Below, piece after piece: positions 6,340 to 8,343 of a DNA stretch of 8,343 nt. Below the pieces are notes generated by a model. The model was not told the origin of the DNA and did no database searches. It worked only from the letters and a program-made list of their open reading frames with translations. The stretch spans positions 1 to 8,343 of the forward strand of contig DHGV01000071.1 of the NCBI GenBank assembly GCA_002402945.1, in the 5' to 3' direction. The DNA comes from Pelotomaculum sp. UBA4789. GTDB lineage: Bacteria > Bacillota > Desulfotomaculia > Desulfotomaculales > Pelotomaculaceae. Positions within the stretch are counted from its first letter, which is position 1. Every line of letters starts with the position of its first letter. A program made the position numbers and the translations under genes.

Positions 6340-6468
6340 ATGTCTATAAAGACAAATATTGCCTTTTGGAAGACGAAACAATTAAGACGCTTTTATGGTA
6401 GTGCCCGACCGGTGAAAACAGGTTGGGCTATACCACTTTATTTAAATTTAAAATCTAATCACAATTAG
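6340..6468 (+). CDS. Small unrecognised ORF, 42 residues, possible third cistron or leader peptide
   Basis: An ATG at 6340 is preceded by a perfect AGGAGG (6330-6335) four bases upstream, giving a 42-residue product that begins MSIKTNIAFWKTKQLRRFYG. I do not recognise it. It has eight Lys/Arg and no Asp or Glu, and is rich in aromatic residues (two Trp, two Phe, two Tyr). There is no hydrophobic run long enough for a membrane helix and no Cys motif. It begins 39 bases after mmcC, and its TAG stop (6466-6468) directly abuts a terminator-like hairpin. Start signal, position and terminator together suggest a translated small gene at the end of the mmcBC transcript, or a leader peptide coupled to that terminator. 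Against this, composition is unlike the neighbouring enzymes, and a stem-loop within it (6396-6435) could mean the RNA matters rather than the peptide. Confidence 0.45.
   Translation: MSIKTNIAFWKTKQLRRFYGSARPVKTGWAIPLYLNLKSNHN
6396..6435 (+). other. Stem-loop inside the small ORF
   Basis: TGGTAGTGCCCGACC (6396-6410) pairs with GGTTGGGCTATACCA (6421-6435). There is an outer 5-bp stem, a 2x2 internal loop, an inner 8-bp stem with one G-U pair, and a 10-base loop (GGTGAAAACA). Only a weak T-rich stretch follows, so it is a poor terminator. It could be an RNA regulatory element, an RNA-stability hairpin at the 3' end of mmcBC, or incidental. I do not recognise a riboswitch class in it. Confidence 0.5.
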
Positions 6469-6501
6469 ACCATTATGTAATGGTTGCTTTTTTATGTTTT
6501 T
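6468..6501 (+). terminator. Terminator-like hairpin after mmcBC and the small ORF
   Basis: ACCATT (6469-6474) and AATGGT (6479-6484) form a stem around ATGT, extended by a G-U pair (6468/6485). TGC follows, then six T residues, ATG and five T residues. The stem is short and AT-rich, so termination may be partial. Its position directly after the small ORF's stop suggests that the mmcBC transcript ends here and that sucC needs its own promoter or read-through. Confidence 0.5.
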
Positions 6502-6717
6502 CTGGTCTTGCAGGATTGTAATATGAGTAGGGGGTCAATTATAACCTGTGAAGGAACGGTTAAAGGGGGGGAGTATTAAAGGAATATAATCAAATTATTA
6601 AAGCAAAAAGCAGGAAAAACGATGTAAACAACGAAGTTAATAAGTTGGTACGATTATTTGTTTTTGTTTTTTCAAATAAAGCGCCAAATACAAAAATGGA
6701 GAGGAGAGATTTAGCCT
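6485..6717. other. Non-coding region upstream of sucC with weak promoter candidates
   Basis: No convincing gene is seen here. A possible sigma-A promoter is TTGTAA (6516-6521), an 18-base spacer and TATAAC (6540-6545), which would give a leader of about 165 bases. A partial sigma-54-like match, TGGTACGATTATTTG (6646-6660), has a good -24 box but lacks the GC of the -12 box. A G-rich block AAAGGGGGGGAG (6562-6573) looks like the mmcB ribosome binding site but has no usable start codon after it. The proximal purine-rich GGAGAGGAGAG at 6698-6708 serves sucC. Confidence 0.35.
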
Positions 6718-7833
6718 GTGAAAATGTTTGAGTACATGGGTAAGGAGCTTTTTGCCAAATACGGTATCCCGACTCCGAAAGGCAGAATGGCAACGACCCC
6801 GGAAGAGGCCGAGAAGATTGCTGTGGAAATTGGTGGTCCATGTGTTGTAAAATCTCAGGTCCTGTCAGGCAAAAGAGGTAAAGCAGGGGGTATTAAATTT
6901 CCCAAAACTCCGGCGGAAGCTAAAGCAGCAGCAAAAGAAGTTTTAGCCATGACCATCCAGGGGCTGCCGGTAGAATGTGTCCTGGTGGAAGAGATGTTAA
7001 AAATTGACAAAGAACTTTACATGTCAATAACTGTTGACGGTTCTGCAAAACAGGCTGTCATGATTGCTTCCGCATACGGCGGGATGGAAATTGAAGCCCA
7101 GCCGGAAGAGTACATCATTAAAAAACATATCGATCCTGAACTCGGCATGCATCCTTTCTTTGCCCGTGAAGTTATCAGAAGAATGGGCGTTGCTATCAAC
7201 AGCCCGCACGGAAAAGAAATGGTGAAGATAGTTCAAAGCCTTTACAAGATCTGCAAAGAAAAAGACGCCGAATTAGTCGAAATCAACCCGCTGGTATTCA
7301 GCGATGACAGGGTAATAGCCGCTGACGCCAAAGTTACTATCGACGACGACGCGATGTTCCGCATGGTTGACCTTCCCTTCGTTGATGACAAGTCCCCAGC
7401 CGAAAGAGCGGCAGCTGACCTGGGATTATCCTTTGTTGAACTGGAAGGCGATATCGCAGTGATGGCCAACGGCGCCGGAATTACAATGGGAACTCTCGAT
7501 ACGCTTGCTGCTTTCGGCGGCACCCCGAGGAACTTCCTTGACGCTGGCGGCGGGACCGGCAGAGAACAAACTGCCAAAGCCCTCAAGATTCTTCTTGGCT
7601 TGAAGCCTAAGTCAATGTTCATCAACATCTTTGGTGGTATCACCCGCTGTGATGACGTTGCCAATGCTTTCAAGGATGTTAGCACTGAATTAGGTGGTTT
7701 CCCCATACCGGTAGTAATTCGTCTTGTTGGCACCAACCAGGAAGCAGGCAGGGAAATATTGAAATCAATCGGTATTGAGGCCTTTGATTTCATGCAGGAC
7801 GCCGCTAAAAGAGTGATTGAACTCACGAAATAG
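6718..7833 (+). CDS. sucC: Succinyl-CoA synthetase (succinate-CoA ligase), beta subunit
   Basis: A 371-residue ATP-grasp beta subunit, slightly shorter than the 388-residue E. coli protein. With SucD it interconverts succinyl-CoA and succinate with NDP/NTP; in propionate oxidation it runs toward succinate and gives substrate-level phosphorylation. Visible features are the N-terminal FEYMGKELFAKYGIP, the nucleotide-binding loop VKSQVLSGKRGKAGG (44-58, with Lys where many relatives have Gly), and the metal-binding region VEINPL (187-192, Asn190) with DAKV (Asp203). Further on are NGAGITMGTLD (251-261), LDAGGGTG (274-281), FINIFGGITRCD (301-312) and RLVGTNQEAG (335-344). Nucleotide preference (ADP or GDP) cannot be read reliably. 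Start GTG 6718 is chosen for GGAGAGGAGAG at 6698-6708; ATG 6724 is too far from it. The stop is 71 bases before sucD. In the recalled Pelotomaculum scheme sucCD is mmcD. Confidence 0.95.
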   Translation: MKMFEYMGKELFAKYGIPTPKGRMATTPEEAEKIAVEIGGPCVVKSQVLSGKRGKAGGIKFPKTPAEAKAAAKEVLAMTIQGLPVECVLVEEMLKIDKELYMSITVDGSAKQAVMIASAYGGMEIEAQPEEYIIKKHIDPELGMHPFFAREVIRRMGVAINSPHGKEMVKIVQSLYKICKEKDAELVEINPLVFSDDRVIAADAKVTIDDDAMFRMVDLPFVDDKSPAERAAADLGLSFVELEGDIAVMANGAGITMGTLDTLAAFGGTPRNFLDAGGGTGREQTAKALKILLGLKPKSMFINIFGGITRCDDVANAFKDVSTELGGFPIPVVIRLVGTNQEAGREILKSIGIEAFDFMQDAAKRVIELTK

Positions 7834-7904
7834 ATTGTTTTGATTTTTAAATGCAAGAGCTTAAATCCATAGAAAAAATTCTTGAAAAGGGAGGATAAGT
7901 AAAA

Positions 7905-8343
7905 TTGGCTATTATCATTGATGAGAATACAAATGTCCTAGTCATGGGAATAACCGGCAGACAGGCTTCTTTCCATACCAAGCAGATGCTTGCATATGGG
8001 ACAAAAATTGTTGCCGGATGCACCCCCGGAAAAGGTGGGCAAGTAGTAGAGGGCATACCCGTTTACAACACAGTGCGTGAAGCCTGTGAAAAACACAGGA
8101 TCGATGCATCAGTTATATTTGTTCCCGCCGCAGGGACTAAAGACGCTGCCCTGGAAAACCTGGAAGCAGGCGTAAAGGTTGTCGTCATAGTAACTGAGGG
8201 CGTGCCGGTATTTGACGAAATCGACATCGTTGCTTACGCGAAGCGCAAAGGCGCCTACGTGCTTGGGCCGAACACATTCGGCATCGTTTCCGGCGGCAAA
8301 TGCAAGATGGGGATTCCTCCCAACCAGTATTTCATTGAAGGCG
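7905..8343 (+). CDS. sucD: Succinyl-CoA synthetase, alpha subunit, 5' part
   Basis: The first 146 residues of SucD; the frame runs off the right edge, so about half of the usual near-290-residue subunit is missing, including the phosphorylated histidine. It carries the CoA-binding Rossmann domain: VLVMGITGRQASFHTKQM (11-28), GCTPGKGG (38-45), VIFVPAAGTKDAALE (70-84), TEGVPVFDE (97-105) and GPNTFGIVSGGKCKMG (121-136). The common family form of the last motif is GPNCPG; here Thr124 and Phe125 replace Cys and Pro. The start is TTG 7905, with AAGGGAGG at 7887-7894 ten bases upstream, and the product begins MAIIIDENTNV like relatives. It follows sucC by 71 bases without a hairpin terminator, so the two are expected to be co-transcribed. 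Methylmalonyl-CoA mutase genes would be expected further downstream. Confidence 0.93.
   Translation, partial: MAIIIDENTNVLVMGITGRQASFHTKQMLAYGTKIVAGCTPGKGGQVVEGIPVYNTVREACEKHRIDASVIFVPAAGTKDAALENLEAGVKVVVIVTEGVPVFDEIDIVAYAKRKGAYVLGPNTFGIVSGGKCKMGIPPNQYFIEG

Noticed and set aside
5824..6381. Antisense frame of 185 codons opposite mmcC
   Set aside because: It mirrors a conserved fumarase gene, has no family resemblance, and is a frame shadow.
6330..6440. Possible cobalamin riboswitch (GGTGAAAACA loop, GCCC elements) ahead of B12-dependent pathway genes
   Set aside because: The order of conserved boxes is wrong, and the B12 box (GCCACTG) and the CCCGC-ACTGT core are absent.
6548..6589. GTG-started 13-codon mini-ORF in the sucC leader
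   Set aside because: It lacks a suitably spaced ribosome binding site, and such short frames are expected by chance.
6564..6753. Open frame of about 60 codons ending inside the sucC start, behind the G-rich block
   Set aside because: No ATG, GTG or TTG lies near the Shine-Dalgarno-like block, and the Lys/Asn/Val-rich content looks like AT-rich non-coding DNA.
7242..7856. Antisense frame of 204 codons opposite sucC
   Set aside because: It covers the conserved C-terminal half of sucC and has low-complexity Ser/Pro/Ala content typical of a shadow frame.
1..8343. tRNA, rRNA, CRISPR array, insertion sequence or prophage signal
   Set aside because: No repeats with spacers, transposase or integrase genes, terminal inverted repeats or tRNA-like cloverleaf sequence were seen on either strand.

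Overview
The window looks like chromosomal DNA of a propionate-metabolising, probably syntrophic, Gram-positive anaerobe of the Peptococcaceae/Pelotomaculum type. Three things point there. First, a sigma-54 activator is followed by a two-subunit class I fumarase and then succinyl-CoA synthetase, which is the order I recall for the start of the mmc (methylmalonyl-CoA pathway) cluster of Pelotomaculum thermopropionicum. Second, the LexA box is of the Bacillus type. Third, ribosome binding sites are strong and purine-rich, and GC content is moderate. The genus is an inference; no rRNA or other marker is present.

Left part (1-2857): the 3' end of a PLP-dependent methionine gamma-lyase/'aluminium resistance' family gene, then a complete LysR-type regulator, then lexA on the opposite strand. 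LysR and lexA converge on a shared hairpin terminator. The lexA promoter (extended -10) and a near-consensus LexA box lie in the divergent lexA/mmcA intergenic region.

Middle (2858-6300): mmcA encodes an activator with an unusual Rossmann-like N-terminal domain, then a PAS domain, a sigma-54 AAA+ domain and a Fis-type helix-turn-helix. It is followed by 274 bases of AT-rich, dyad-rich DNA containing a clear -24/-12 sigma-54 promoter. Next come mmcB (fumarase alpha), which appears to start at a rare ATT codon, and mmcC (fumarase beta, TTG start). The simplest reading is that MmcA switches on mmcBC from this promoter.

Right part (6301-8343): the 417-base gap between mmcC and sucC is not empty. 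It holds a 42-codon ORF with a textbook Shine-Dalgarno sequence. That ORF contains a stem-loop and ends exactly where a terminator-like hairpin begins. sucC (GTG start) and the 5' part of sucD (TTG start) follow.

In propionate oxidation these enzymes would convert succinyl-CoA to succinate with nucleotide phosphorylation (SucCD), and fumarate to malate (MmcBC). Methylmalonyl-CoA mutase and the other pathway genes are expected downstream of the window. The most interesting items are the regulator's NAD-type domain, the sigma-54 promoter with possible upstream activator sites, the ATT start, and the unrecognised small ORF with its abutting terminator.
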